Assembly (NCBI RefSeq): GCF_031581265.1
Contig: NZ_JAVLBQ010000007.1
Coordinates: 38,243 to 102,242, forward strand
Direction of reading: 5' to 3'
From: Gracilimonas sp031581265
Lineage (GTDB): Bacteria; Bacteroidota; Rhodothermia; Balneolales; Balneolaceae
DNA length: 64,000 nt
The notes under the pieces were generated by a model, which made no database searches, was not told the origin of the DNA, and was given only the letters and a program-made list of their open reading frames with translations. Of this stretch, positions 1 through 8,721 are shown piece after piece (the stretch's first letter is position 1; every line of letters starts with the position of its first letter). The position numbers and the translations under genes are program-made.

Positions 1-108
1 TTCAGTGTCTAACGTTTTGCAGGTAATACAGTTTTTACCAAGCTCAAATGTGTGATCAAATCCTTTTTCTTTAAGGGCTTCAGTAGCTTCGGCTAAGTCT
101 CTGTACAT
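1..108 (-). CDS. Partial small protein (Bacteroidota 'phosphoribosylpyrophosphate synthetase'-like, ~100 aa family)
   Basis: Only the first 36 codons lie in the window; the gene runs off the left edge. The translation begins MYRDLAEATEALKEKGF and contains a CxxC pair (NCITC). It resembles the short proteins of about 100 residues that Bacteroidota genomes often label phosphoribosylpyrophosphate synthetase. That label is a misnomer by length, because a true Prs exceeds 300 residues. The function is unknown. A hairpin terminator of the upstream gene (155-178) separates it from the histone-like gene. The family match is from memory and tentative. Confidence 0.5.
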   Translation of the reverse strand, partial: MYRDLAEATEALKEKGFDHTFELGKNCITCKTLDTE

Positions 109-151
109 GAGGATCTTACTTTAATTGATTTTCATTTATATAATACAAAAT

Positions 152-180
152 AAAAAAGCCGCTCGTTCAAGCGGCTTTAA
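152..180 (-). terminator. Intrinsic terminator after the histone-H1-like gene
   Basis: A perfect 9-bp inverted repeat (155-163 with 170-178, AAAGCCGCT/AGCGGCTTT, 6-nt loop) is followed on the minus strand by a run of T. It lies 30 bp past the stop codon of the small gene at 210-386, as expected for a Rho-independent terminator. Confidence 0.8.
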
Positions 181-209
181 TTATATCGTAAAAAACGCAG
201 AACTATAAA

Positions 210-386
210 TTAGCCGTTGTTTTTAATATCCTGAATTTCCAGGCGGATTTCCTGGGCTAATTTTTTTAATTCCTGAAGGCCTTTGCGTGCACGGGTTCCG
301 GCAGCTTTATTGCCTTTGTCGTAGAATTTTTCCATTTCAACTGCGGTTTCATCTACGAGATTTTTGATTTCTTCAACTCTGCTCAT
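210..386 (-). CDS. Histone-H1-like small nucleoid protein (Hc1-type)
   Basis: This 58-residue ORF starts MSRVEEIKNLVDE and ends in EIQDIKNNG. It is highly charged and predicted helical, with a central KGNKAAGTRARKG segment and a KLAQEIR stretch. This matches the small proteins annotated as histone H1 (Hc1-like) in Bacteroidota, thought to bind DNA and compact the nucleoid. Its size is normal for that family. It has its own terminator (155-178), so it is probably monocistronic and perhaps abundant. The family assignment rests on pattern recognition; the DNA-binding role is known only by analogy. Confidence 0.75.
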   Translation of the reverse strand: MSRVEEIKNLVDETAVEMEKFYDKGNKAAGTRARKGLQELKKLAQEIRLEIQDIKNNG

Positions 387-514
387 TTATAGCTCCGTTA
401 AATTATTTATTGATTAAGTGTATTGTTATTAGAAGTGCGTTGAAGCTATTCAATTGGGGGTATTGAGTCAAATAAAAAGTGAGTTTTTTTATAAATTATT
501 TTTTCCCGCTGATT

Positions 515-1159
515 TTACTGTATAGCAGTCACTTTTTTTAAATCAGGCCAGTTACTGAAATCACTTGCAGTTGTGACTTTAACCGGTTGCCCGTAATTCT
601 TGAATTCTTCGGGAATAGTCTCTTCTGAGACGGTAGATGGTAATTTATTCCAGGTAAATTCATCTTCTGATTCAGAAATTATAATCTCATCCTTTTCATT
701 TTTTGAGAATAACAGCACTTCTGCATTGGTAAAAGTGCCGGAGAGTGAGTTAATAAAGTCGGGCAGTGGGATATGTTCAGGCTCTCCATTCTTGTCCACC
801 AGGTTTGAAATCAATAAATTAGGAGCAGAATGGAGTTTATTTAATCCTTCTATATCAACGTGGAGGAAAGTACTTTTTTTAGTGATTAGCCCCTTTTGGA
901 ATCCATGAAGACCAATGGTTGGAATTCCCTGATCTGCAAAAAGACCGATCAAGCGTTTGTTTAAATCTTTGATGGCTCTGAGCCTGGCATCTTCACGCAT
1001 CATCCCGGTTTGAATGAGCCGGTCGGTATAGGGACTGTCTCCATGTACGACCAATCCTTTTCGGTCTCCAAGATTTGACAGTGAACGTGCGAATGCAGTT
1101 AAGAATACGGAATTGTCTAAGTGTTCATGATCCAGAACGGCAATAAATTGAATGGACAT
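515..1159 (-). CDS. Uncharacterised protein, possible degenerate amino-acid-kinase fold
   Basis: A 214-residue soluble protein with no signal peptide. The first half has an order seen in amino-acid kinases such as acetylglutamate kinase: a hydrophobic start, a GLVVHGDSPYTD loop where ArgB-type enzymes have a VHGGG motif, then INxxL-like and GIPTIGLHGFQKGLI segments. The glycine-rich loop is degraded to HGDS, so nucleotide binding may be altered or lost. The second half is acidic and not recognised. It sits alone between the histone-like gene and cdd, without an arginine gene nearby. I would treat it as hypothetical; the kinase-fold link is a weak inference. Confidence 0.4.
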   Translation of the reverse strand: MSIQFIAVLDHEHLDNSVFLTAFARSLSNLGDRKGLVVHGDSPYTDRLIQTGMMREDARLRAIKDLNKRLIGLFADQGIPTIGLHGFQKGLITKKSTFLHVDIEGLNKLHSAPNLLISNLVDKNGEPEHIPLPDFINSLSGTFTNAEVLLFSKNEKDEIIISESEDEFTWNKLPSTVSEETIPEEFKNYGQPVKVTTASDFSNWPDLKKVTAIQ

Positions 1160-1244
1160 CTATAATTGGATTTCTAAAGGAAGAATTAAAATTTTTGTAG
1201 TACTGTAATAACTATATACCGGGAATAATAATTTGGTAAAGTAA

Positions 1245-1949
1245 TCACTTCTGAAGAATTGAAGATTTAAAATTAAGGGGCAACAAGTCTATAGTGATGT
1301 GTTCAGATACGGTATCATCAGAATGGTGAAGAGTTATGTTATTATAGGGAAGGTGCTCGGCAATGACCTGCCGGCAAGCACCACAGGGACTGCTGACCTC
1401 ACCTTTTTTGGTATGCACTTCAATCCCCGTAAATGATCGGAAACCGGCTGCAATAGCTTTTGATATGGCAACACGCTCAGCACATAGACCTTGACTCCAG
1501 TCACTAACTTCAACGTTTACTCCCTCAAAATATCCGTTTTCAGTGAAGAGTAAGCAAGAAACCGGGAAATCAGAATTTGGGACGACAGCCTGACCTAAAA
1601 GATCTTTTAAATGTTGAGATACATTCATGTCAGGGTTTAAAGTATGCAGCAGATTTGCCGTTGGTTTATTTGGAAGCCCCTCCGTTTCTATAACTTCAAG
1701 ATTGAATTCATGTACCCAAAAATGAAATTGAGAAAGCGGTTGGTTTTGAACATATACTTTTGATGGAATTTCTCCCTCGCTCAAACAAATGGAACAAGCA
1801 GCTTGTATGGCTGATATGGTGATTGGGTACGAAATATTTTCAACCCGAACTCCGACATAGAGATTTCCTTTTTCACTTTCCACTACACAAGCTTTCGGTG
1901 ATTTTGAATAAGGGGTGTACGCTTTATCTAAAATGGATTTCCAATTCAT
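1245..1949 (-). CDS. cdd: Cytidine deaminase, two-domain type
   Basis: Hydrolyses cytidine/deoxycytidine to uridine/deoxyuridine for pyrimidine salvage in the cytoplasm. The C-terminal catalytic half has the zinc site: CAE near residue 156 (Cys ligand plus catalytic Glu in GLCAERVAIS) and PCGAC near residue 188 (two Cys ligands). The N-terminal ~110 residues look like a second, non-catalytic deaminase domain (ISAIQAACSICLSEGE), as in the E. coli-type dimeric enzyme rather than the short ~135-residue tetrameric type. The length of 234 is short of E. coli Cdd (294). It follows the GH3/beta-lactamase gene with a 5-bp gap, suggesting one transcript. Confidence 0.93.
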   Translation of the reverse strand: MNWKSILDKAYTPYSKSPKACVVESEKGNLYVGVRVENISYPITISAIQAACSICLSEGEIPSKVYVQNQPLSQFHFWVHEFNLEVIETEGLPNKPTANLLHTLNPDMNVSQHLKDLLGQAVVPNSDFPVSCLLFTENGYFEGVNVEVSDWSQGLCAERVAISKAIAAGFRSFTGIEVHTKKGEVSSPCGACRQVIAEHLPYNNITLHHSDDTVSEHITIDLLPLNFKSSILQK

Positions 1950-1954
1950 ACTGA

Positions 1955-4852
1955 CTAATCTATGATTGCAGAGTAAGCTGCATCGGCAACTTCAGCTCTG
2001 ATTCGGCTAATTCTACTTCCGTACGAGCGGTTAGGGAAGGTACGGTTTGTCAACAAAATAACAGCCATATTCTTCTTCCGGTCAATCCAGAAACTGGTAC
2101 CTGTAAAGCCAAGATGACCAAAAGTATCGGAACCGGACAGACTTCCGGCGGTAGTAAATCCTTCAGCGCTTCTACGGTCAAAACCAAGTCCGCGCCCGCT
2201 GTGTTCAGATTGTTTGGTAGTAAATAGTTCTACGGTTTCACTATCTAAATAACGCTGATCTCCATAGACCCCTTCATTCAAAAGCATAGTTGCGAATTTG
2301 GCAATATCTGCTGCCGATGAAAAAAGTCCGGCATGTCCGGCAACTCCATCCATATAATATGCCCGTTCATCATGAACTTTGGCATGCACCAAACCGCGAT
2401 CATATACGGTGTCAATTTCAGTGGGAGGGATACGATTTACCAACCATCGACTCTGGCTATGGGGATTGAAGAATGTACTGTACATACCCATGGGATAATA
2501 AAATTCGCTTCTGGAATACACATCCAATGGTTTACCAGAAACTTCATGGATAATTTCGCCCAATAAAATCATTCCCAAGTCACTGTACACATAATCCGTG
2601 CCTGTTTCATAAGTCAAAGGTTCATTTTTGATGGCATTGATGATTTCCGGTCGGGTTCGGATAGAATCTACATAGACCCTGAAAGGGGGAAGTCCCGATT
2701 GATGCAGCAAAATATCCCGAATCGTAATTTTTCGTTTTTCATCGGTATCAAATTCAGGGAAGAAATAAGCGATTCGGTCATCCAGTGAAAGCTTACCCTC
2801 GTCAATTAATTTCATGGTTGAGGCAGTGGTAGCCATCACTTTTGTTATCGAGGCAAGATCGTAAACATCAGTAGGCTGAACAGCTTCGGTTTTTGTATAA
2901 TCTTGATAGCCATATCCCCGATTGTAAGCTAAAACGCCATCCTTCATAATACCAACAACCGCTCCCGGAAATACAGAATCCCTGATGGCATCATTAATGA
3001 TATCATCAACTTTAAACAACTCTTTAGGGTCAAGACCAACTTCCTCCGGTGAGCCATAGCGAAGAGCGGTATGTTCGAAAGAAAGTCCATCGCCAATCTC
3101 ATATAAATTAGGAATATCTATGGGTAGTTTCGCATCAACTTTAGAAGCCCCAAAAAGAGCTGCTGTTACTCCATCGATTTGTTCGTTCGTATTAGCCCAA
3201 CCCTGAATATGGACATCAGCCTCTTCCAGGTCAGATACTATGTAAGGATTACCAAAAGAAACAAGTACTGACTTATTGTTACGATTAAGAACTTGTTTAA
3301 GAAAGGCCAATTTCTCTCCTGTCAGGTGGATAGGTTGGGCAAAACGGAGATAGATAAATGAGCCGATAATGACAAGGTCAGCTTCAGCCGCTTCTCTGAG
3401 AATTTCTTGTTTTTCCTTTTCACTCGTTCTGTTGTCATACACTCTGTAATTGACGTCAGGGTGATAGTCTCTTAATGCTCGTGCAAAAGTGCTTCCTGTC
3501 CGGCCATCTTCATCGTCTGATACAGCGAGCATCATCACCTCAGGATATTCCTTAGCTTGTATAGGTAGAATCTGATCTTCATTCTTCAATACGGAAATGG
3601 ACTCTCGGGCAATCCTTGCTGCTTCTGCCTGATGAAAAGACGTATTAATTTTGGTATCAAGATCATTAAGTACGATCTGATTGTTAGAATCGAAAAGCCC
3701 ATGAATCTGCTTCCAAACCATCAATTTGGCAAAGGATTTATTGATCCGTTCCTCACTTAATTCCCCGTTATTTACTGCGGCTTCTACTTCATTAATAGCA
3801 GTGAAGGTATCAGGACTGATTAGCATGATATCGGCCCCGGCTTTTAAAGCCCTTACCACGGCCTGTCCGGGAGAAAATTGAGACGTAATACCCCGCATAT
3901 CAAGTCCATCGGTTACAACCATGCCGTTAAATTTTAAAGAATCTTGCAGAACATCTCCCAAAATCAGGGAATCTAAGGTTGCCAGAAGGTTCTGTCCGTT
4001 ATTAATTTTAGGGAAGGCTATATGGGCACTCATGATGCTGGGCATACCTTTATTGATAGCCGCTCTGAAAGGTTTAAGTTCTACTGAATCAAGACTGCTG
4101 TAGTTATGGTCGATGATGGGGAAGTCGAGATGTGAATCAACATCGGTATCGCCATGGCCCGGAAAATGCTTGCCGGTAGGGATAATTTGTTCACTTTGAA
4201 CCCCCTGCATAAAGGCCGTACCAAAATCACCTACAATATCAGGATCTGCTGAAAAAGAGCGGACATTAATCACCGGGTTCTCGGGGTTGTTGTTGACATC
4301 CAGCACCGGGGCAAATATTTGATGGACTCCCAAAGCTTTTGCTTCAATGGCCGTGATTTTGCCCATCATAAAAGCATTTCTCTTATCGCCGGTGGCAGCC
4401 ACTCCCATAGCCGGAGTGAATCGGGTAGTTCGGCTGATCCGCATAGCTGCACCAAATTCCATATCCTGGGTGATCCATAAAGGGAATTTTGCCATTTGCT
4501 GGAGTTTGTTATTCAGAACAGCCTGCCCATAAATTTCACCCTGCATAAAAATGAGGCCGCCCACATGGTAATCGGTTACCATTTTCTCAAGTTCATGAAA
4601 GCTTTGAGAATATCTTGGAGTGAATTCACCTTCAGCCCGCACAAAAAATAGTTGACCAATTTTTTCCTTCAGTGGAGTATGAGCGACTAAGGAATCAATA
4701 TATTTTTCATATTCATCGTCAATACTACGTGCAGATATATTATTTTCAGCTTCACCGGAAAAGGACCACGGAAAATTTTGAGCTGATGCAGGATTCGTGA
4801 GTAAAAGCGATAAGCTAAGTAACAGAAAGAAAACGTTGAAGACTGGTTTCAT
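1955..4852 (-). CDS. Secreted GH3 beta-N-acetylhexosaminidase fused to a serine beta-lactamase-type domain
   Basis: A large exported enzyme of 965 residues. The start at 4852 is chosen over an upstream ATG at 4906 because it directly begins a signal peptide (MKPVFNVFFLLLSLSLLL...ASAQ). The GH3 N-terminal TIM barrel (about 60-360) has the NagZ-type motif KHFPGHGDTD near residue 227 and the nucleophile Asp in VVTDGLDM near 314. A GH3 C-terminal-like domain follows. From about residue 590 comes a class C beta-lactamase/DD-peptidase fold with SITK (SxxK) near 667, YSD near 755 and HLGFTG (KTG equivalent) near 914. This architecture is common in Bacteroidota and suggests combined attack on peptidoglycan glycan and peptide or ester bonds in the periplasm. 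The substrate is inferred. Confidence 0.9.
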   Translation of the reverse strand: MKPVFNVFFLLLSLSLLLTNPASAQNFPWSFSGEAENNISARSIDDEYEKYIDSLVAHTPLKEKIGQLFFVRAEGEFTPRYSQSFHELEKMVTDYHVGGLIFMQGEIYGQAVLNNKLQQMAKFPLWITQDMEFGAAMRISRTTRFTPAMGVAATGDKRNAFMMGKITAIEAKALGVHQIFAPVLDVNNNPENPVINVRSFSADPDIVGDFGTAFMQGVQSEQIIPTGKHFPGHGDTDVDSHLDFPIIDHNYSSLDSVELKPFRAAINKGMPSIMSAHIAFPKINNGQNLLATLDSLILGDVLQDSLKFNGMVVTDGLDMRGITSQFSPGQAVVRALKAGADIMLISPDTFTAINEVEAAVNNGELSEERINKSFAKLMVWKQIHGLFDSNNQIVLNDLDTKINTSFHQAEAARIARESISVLKNEDQILPIQAKEYPEVMMLAVSDDEDGRTGSTFARALRDYHPDVNYRVYDNRTSEKEKQEILREAAEADLVIIGSFIYLRFAQPIHLTGEKLAFLKQVLNRNNKSVLVSFGNPYIVSDLEEADVHIQGWANTNEQIDGVTAALFGASKVDAKLPIDIPNLYEIGDGLSFEHTALRYGSPEEVGLDPKELFKVDDIINDAIRDSVFPGAVVGIMKDGVLAYNRGYGYQDYTKTEAVQPTDVYDLASITKVMATTASTMKLIDEGKLSLDDRIAYFFPEFDTDEKRKITIRDILLHQSGLPPFRVYVDSIRTRPEIINAIKNEPLTYETGTDYVYSDLGMILLGEIIHEVSGKPLDVYSRSEFYYPMGMYSTFFNPHSQSRWLVNRIPPTEIDTVYDRGLVHAKVHDERAYYMDGVAGHAGLFSSAADIAKFATMLLNEGVYGDQRYLDSETVELFTTKQSEHSGRGLGFDRRSAEGFTTAGSLSGSDTFGHLGFTGTSFWIDRKKNMAVILLTNRTFPNRSYGSRISRIRAEVADAAYSAIID

Positions 4853-5150
4853 AGAATTATGTGCCGTAAATGATAGTCGTTGACTTTCGAAATGTACGTT
4901 ATACAAACAGTCTAAACCAATGAATTATTTCAAGTTTTGTAAACAGTGAATATGGAAATGGTAGTTCCGGTACAAAGTCGTCTAAGTTTTTGAATATGAT
5001 TGAAAATGAATGAATTTATAATTTTGACCTGAGTTCGATTTATATTGATTTGCAAATAACCTTAGTTGTCACTCTTGTAGATATTAGATAATTCGATGAC
5101 AAAAATGAGGTTGCCCTAATACTTCCAAAACTAATACTACATTCCCAAAA

Positions 5151-5310
5151 GTTGTCATCCCGAGTGCCCCATAAAAATCAAAAGATTATAATTATATAAG
5201 TGAACACGAGGGATCTCAACGTCTTATTAGGGATGTCGTTCAAACCTTGAGATCCATCGCGTTCACCATAACAGGCCCCATGCAACCCGCCGGGCGCTTT
5301 GGATGACAAC
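5151..5310. repeat. Nested palindromic element, left of the GIY-YIG gene
   Basis: The outer arms 5151-5160 and 5301-5310 are a perfect 10-bp inverted repeat (GTTGTCATCC/GGATGACAAC). Inside are 20-bp arms, 5200-5219 and 5247-5266, complementary with two mismatches and centred on GGATCTCAA/TTGAGATCC. It has no coding potential. The rest of the gap from 4853 to 5150 shows nothing recognisable. The same plan recurs at 5659-5836. Confidence 0.8.
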
Positions 5311-5322
5311 TATTGAGGGTAT

Positions 5323-5613
5323 TCAAGAAAACCAATCCTTAGCGAGATCTTCCCAGTTAGGGTTCATACTTTCAATAAGCTCAATTTTCTTTTTTCGACT
5401 CCACCCTTTAATCTCCTTCTCTCTTTGTATAGCATATCCAACATCGTCCGTCCAGTCGTAATAGACCAATGAGTGTAGGTTATATTTTTTGGTAAAGCCT
5501 TCTACTAACTTATTCTTATGCTCATAGATTCTTCGCTCAAGATTACCGGTCATCCCGGTATAGATCATTTTGGAGGTATTACCTAGCATATAAACATAAA
5601 AACGCTTTTTCAT
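5323..5613 (-). CDS. GIY-YIG nuclease superfamily protein (UPF0213/YhbQ-like)
   Basis: A 96-residue protein consisting only of a GIY-YIG nuclease domain. It has YVYMLGN at the start, IYTGMTGNLERRIYEHK (GIY-YIG core, with the catalytic Arg in ERR), a lysine-rich middle and a conserved AIQREKEIKGWSR segment with the Glu typical of the family. Such stand-alone proteins are abundant in Bacteroidota and usually of unknown substrate. It is flanked on both sides by nested palindromes (5151-5310 and 5659-5836). No DNA-binding domain is attached. Confidence 0.88.
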   Translation of the reverse strand: MKKRFYVYMLGNTSKMIYTGMTGNLERRIYEHKNKLVEGFTKKYNLHSLVYYDWTDDVGYAIQREKEIKGWSRKKKIELIESMNPNWEDLAKDWFS

Positions 5614-5658
5614 ACTTGTTAGAGCGATGAGAATACAATTGCTTACAAATTTTTTTAT

Positions 5659-5836
5659 TTGTCATCGAATTGCATAACATCTACCACTCTGAGCGTACCG
5701 AAAGTTTCAATTAGTATCGATGTGTAACGCGAAGAGTCTCAAAAGAACACCAACATCGTTAGCATTTAAGGGTTTTGAGATCCTTCGCGTTAAGGAACTA
5801 TTTTTTTAAAATGCATTCTAAGCGCTCAGAATGACA
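5659..5836. repeat. Nested palindromic element, right of the GIY-YIG gene
   Basis: The inner arms 5726-5744 and 5773-5791 are 19-bp complements with two mismatches (core GAGATCCTTCGCGTT). The outer pair combines GTCAT (5661-5665) and TCTGAGCG (about 5689-5696) on the left, against CGCTCAGAATGAC around 5823-5835 on the right. The left outer arm looks split by about 22 nt. It has the same design as 5151-5310, with the CTCAA/TTGAG core shared. It occupies the gap before dnaG. Confidence 0.7.
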
Positions 5837-5906
5837 ACTTCTTGAAACTTTTAATCGAACTCAGGTTTTTACTTTATTTCCAGTTTCTAAATGCTCATTA
5901 TTGACC

Positions 5907-7913
5907 ATGATCAGTGACGAAAAAAAAGAGGAAGTCAGGGCCGCTGCAGATATTGTAGAAGTGGTGCAAGATTATGTTAAACTTAAGCGCTCGGGTAGCA
6001 GTTTTGTAGGGTTGTGTCCCTATCATGATGAAAAAACGCCATCCTTTAACGTCACTCCGAGACTCCAAATTTTTAAATGCTTCGGCTGTGGCGAATCGGG
6101 TGATGTATTTAAGTTTGTGATGGATCAGGAAGGAGTGGGATTCACGGAAGCCATTCGGCAGCTTGCTGAGCGCTATGGGGTGTACATCCCGGAGGAAGAA
6201 GATGACGAGCATACGGAAGATAAACAGCTTCGGGAAGGAATTTTACATGCACTGAAATTTGCAGGTGTTTTCTTCTATCGAAATTTGATTGAAAATTCTG
6301 AAGCCGAAAAAGCGCTCACCTATTTGGAGGGGCGAAGATATTCCGGAAAAGTGTTCAAAAAGTATGGCTTGGGCTACGCACCTTCCGGAGGTGAAGAATT
6401 ATTGAAAGCCGCTAAAAATGCAGGCATCGATGAAAAATACCTGGTAGAAGCGGACTTAATAAAACCAAGTAACAGGGGTAGTGGATATTACGATACATTT
6501 CGGGGACGATTGATGTTCCCAATTTTTAATCCCACCGGAAAGGTAATCGCGTTTGCCGGAAGAGTGTTGGGAAATGAAAAAACGGCCAAGTACATCAATT
6601 CCTCGCAGACCAAAGTATATAATAAAAGTGAAGTAGTGTATGGGGTGAATTTTGCGAAAAATGAGATTCGTAAACACAAAGAAGTAATTCTTGTGGAAGG
6701 TTATACGGATGTTATTACACTGATGGAGCATGGCATAGGCAATGTAGTAGCAAGCAGTGGAACCTCACTTACTCCGGGACAAATGAAGATCTTGCACCGA
6801 TACGGAGAACGCATTGTGATGATATACGACTCCGACAGTGCCGGGCAAACCGCCATGAAGCGCGGCATTAATATTGCACTGGCAGAAGGCATGGAAGTAG
6901 AGTTGCTTGAACTGCCCGAAGATCAGGACCCGGATTCATTCGTCAAACAGTTTGGAAAGGAATCTTTTGAAGACCTTAAAAAAGAAGAAGCCTGTGACTT
7001 CGTCGATTTCTTGCTCATGAAAGCCGGGGAAGAAGGCCGCCTCGATAAGCCTACTGAGAAACCGAAAGTTATAACTGAGATTTTGGAATCTATAGCCAAT
7101 ATCGAAGATTCCATACAGCGACAGGTCTACGTACAATATTTTCATCAGAAAATTCAAAAGTTCCAGAAAGTAAAAGAGAAAGATCTGTTTGAGCAATTAG
7201 AGCGCATCATGAATGATAAGCGTTGGGAAGAAAAGCGTTCGAAAAGGAGAGAAGAGGCGAGAAAGAAAGTTCAGCAACAAGCTAATAATGACGAGCGGAG
7301 TGAGACAGATGAAGAACCACCTCACCCCGGCACAAAGACCGCTGCTGTGGCATCAAAAAAGAAGCCGCATTATGAGAAAGAGTTGATTCGCCTGATGATC
7401 AGTTATGGGCGCAATATGGTGGAATACATATGCTCTTTTACCAATGCCAAACTTTTTGAAGATGATGAACTGCGGATGTTTTACAACGACATCATCGAAA
7501 AATATAAAGCCGAAAAAGACTTTTCCCTGAGTGCGTATTCCGGAGCAGAAGCTCCTTTCCCTCGATTGGTTGGAGATGTGTCCCTTGAGCAGCATACCGC
7601 CAGCGATCGGCATGAAGAGAAAATTGGAATGAAATATGAAAAGGATAAAAATCCCTATAAAACTGCAAAAAGTTCGATCCGTGCAGCCCAGATAAGTTTT
7701 TATCGCCGAAAGGTCAACGAACTGGCCGACCGGATCGGGAGTGTTAGCGGAGATGAAAAACTTGAGCTGATGAAGCGGCAAAAGGATGTGAAGTCAAAGT
7801 TAACAAGAAGAGAAACTACGGATCCCGATGACTTATTTCCTGACCCCGAAACAGGCCTTTACGATGAAGTCAATGAAAACGTATTCCAATACAAAATGAA
7901 AGGGGATAAGTGA
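5907..7913 (+). CDS. dnaG: DNA primase
   Basis: Synthesises RNA primers at the replication fork. The 668-residue product has the N-terminal CHC2 zinc finger (C37, H40, C58, C61 in CPYH...CFGC), the catalytic core with a TOPRIM domain (EGYTD near residue 263 and YDSDSAG near 307, the metal-binding acidic residues) and a C-terminal helicase-interaction region beyond residue 440 with a charged lysine-rich linker. The ATG at 5907 is preferred to the in-frame TTG two codons upstream. The stop codon lies inside a 22-bp inverted repeat shared with the converging DUF4159 gene. Confidence 0.97.
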   Translation: MISDEKKEEVRAAADIVEVVQDYVKLKRSGSSFVGLCPYHDEKTPSFNVTPRLQIFKCFGCGESGDVFKFVMDQEGVGFTEAIRQLAERYGVYIPEEEDDEHTEDKQLREGILHALKFAGVFFYRNLIENSEAEKALTYLEGRRYSGKVFKKYGLGYAPSGGEELLKAAKNAGIDEKYLVEADLIKPSNRGSGYYDTFRGRLMFPIFNPTGKVIAFAGRVLGNEKTAKYINSSQTKVYNKSEVVYGVNFAKNEIRKHKEVILVEGYTDVITLMEHGIGNVVASSGTSLTPGQMKILHRYGERIVMIYDSDSAGQTAMKRGINIALAEGMEVELLELPEDQDPDSFVKQFGKESFEDLKKEEACDFVDFLLMKAGEEGRLDKPTEKPKVITEILESIANIEDSIQRQVYVQYFHQKIQKFQKVKEKDLFEQLERIMNDKRWEEKRSKRREEARKKVQQQANNDERSETDEEPPHPGTKTAAVASKKKPHYEKELIRLMISYGRNMVEYICSFTNAKLFEDDELRMFYNDIIEKYKAEKDFSLSAYSGAEAPFPRLVGDVSLEQHTASDRHEEKIGMKYEKDKNPYKTAKSSIRAAQISFYRRKVNELADRIGSVSGDEKLELMKRQKDVKSKLTRRETTDPDDLFPDPETGLYDEVNENVFQYKMKGDK

Positions 7914-8060
7914 TAAAGTGAAGAGTGATCAAGTAAGCCTTATTTAGCAACTACCCTCTTCAAACGGCCAGTTCTATAAGTTTTTTTATTATCTAAAGGA
8001 TAATATTTAGAAATAGAAAAATAGCCAAAGCCTACTTCATCACTCTTCACTTTATCACTT
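7908..8060. repeat. 22-bp perfect inverted repeat spanning the ends of two convergent genes
   Basis: The left arm 7908-7929 and right arm 8039-8060 are perfectly complementary over 22 bp, separated by 109 nt. The dnaG stop (7911-7913) lies in the left arm and the DUF4159-gene stop (8055-8057) in the right arm, so each transcript ends in one strand of the potential stem. It could serve as a bidirectional 3'-end structure. Confidence 0.85.
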
Positions 8061-8720
8061 CGTCAAAGCATAAATAAGAATATTCGCCCCCATCTGAAAA
8101 GCCTGTTGCCGGAGTGTCTCAGGTGTATTATGAACTCTGGCATCAGCCCATCCATCCCCGAGATTAGATTCATAGGTATAAAATACAACCATTCTACCCT
8201 CATGAAAGATGGCAAATCCCTGAGGAGGCTGGTTATCGTGTTCATGGATTTTAGGTAATCCATTCTCGAAGGTATACAGTTGATCGTAAATTGAATGGTT
8301 AAAGGGGACTTCTATAAACTCTTCATCAGGAAAAACCTGCTCTATTACCGGGCGGATGTATTCATCCAATCCGTAATCATCATCCACGTACAGAAACCCT
8401 CCATTTTGCAGGTATTCTCTTACATTGCGGGTTTCAGAGGAATTAAGAGTGATGTTGCCATGTCCTGTAAGAAATACGAAAGGATAAGAGTGAAGGTCGG
8501 CACTACCCAGTGAAACATCAGTATAGGATTCTGAAATCGGTACAGGTGCGTTGGCCTTGGTAAATTGAATTAGGTTTTGGAGGGCGGAAGGATCGTTATA
8601 CCAATCGCCACCGCCCCGATACTTAGCACGGGCAATTTCAAACTCTCCGGAGGTTTGAGCCATTATAGGACTACCAAATATTAAGAGTGTAAGAACAAGG
8701 AGTGTAGAGTGTTTGATCAT
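8055..8720 (-). CDS. DUF4159 domain-containing exported protein
   Basis: A 221-residue protein with an N-terminal signal peptide (MIKHSTLLVLTLLIFGSPIMAQ); start 8720 is chosen because it begins the signal and falls 1 bp after the stop of the upstream gene, implying translational coupling. The mature part has the DUF4159 features ARAKYRGGGDWYNDP, FVFLTGHGNI, GGFLYVDDDYG and a C-terminal GANILIYAL. The fold is reminiscent of class-I glutamine amidotransferase-like (ThuA-like) domains, but no enzymatic function is established. It is the last gene of the operon with the DUF4249 lipoprotein and TonB receptor. Confidence 0.85.
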   Translation of the reverse strand: MIKHSTLLVLTLLIFGSPIMAQTSGEFEIARAKYRGGGDWYNDPSALQNLIQFTKANAPVPISESYTDVSLGSADLHSYPFVFLTGHGNITLNSSETRNVREYLQNGGFLYVDDDYGLDEYIRPVIEQVFPDEEFIEVPFNHSIYDQLYTFENGLPKIHEHDNQPPQGFAIFHEGRMVVFYTYESNLGDGWADARVHNTPETLRQQAFQMGANILIYALTK

Positions 8721-8721
8721 T

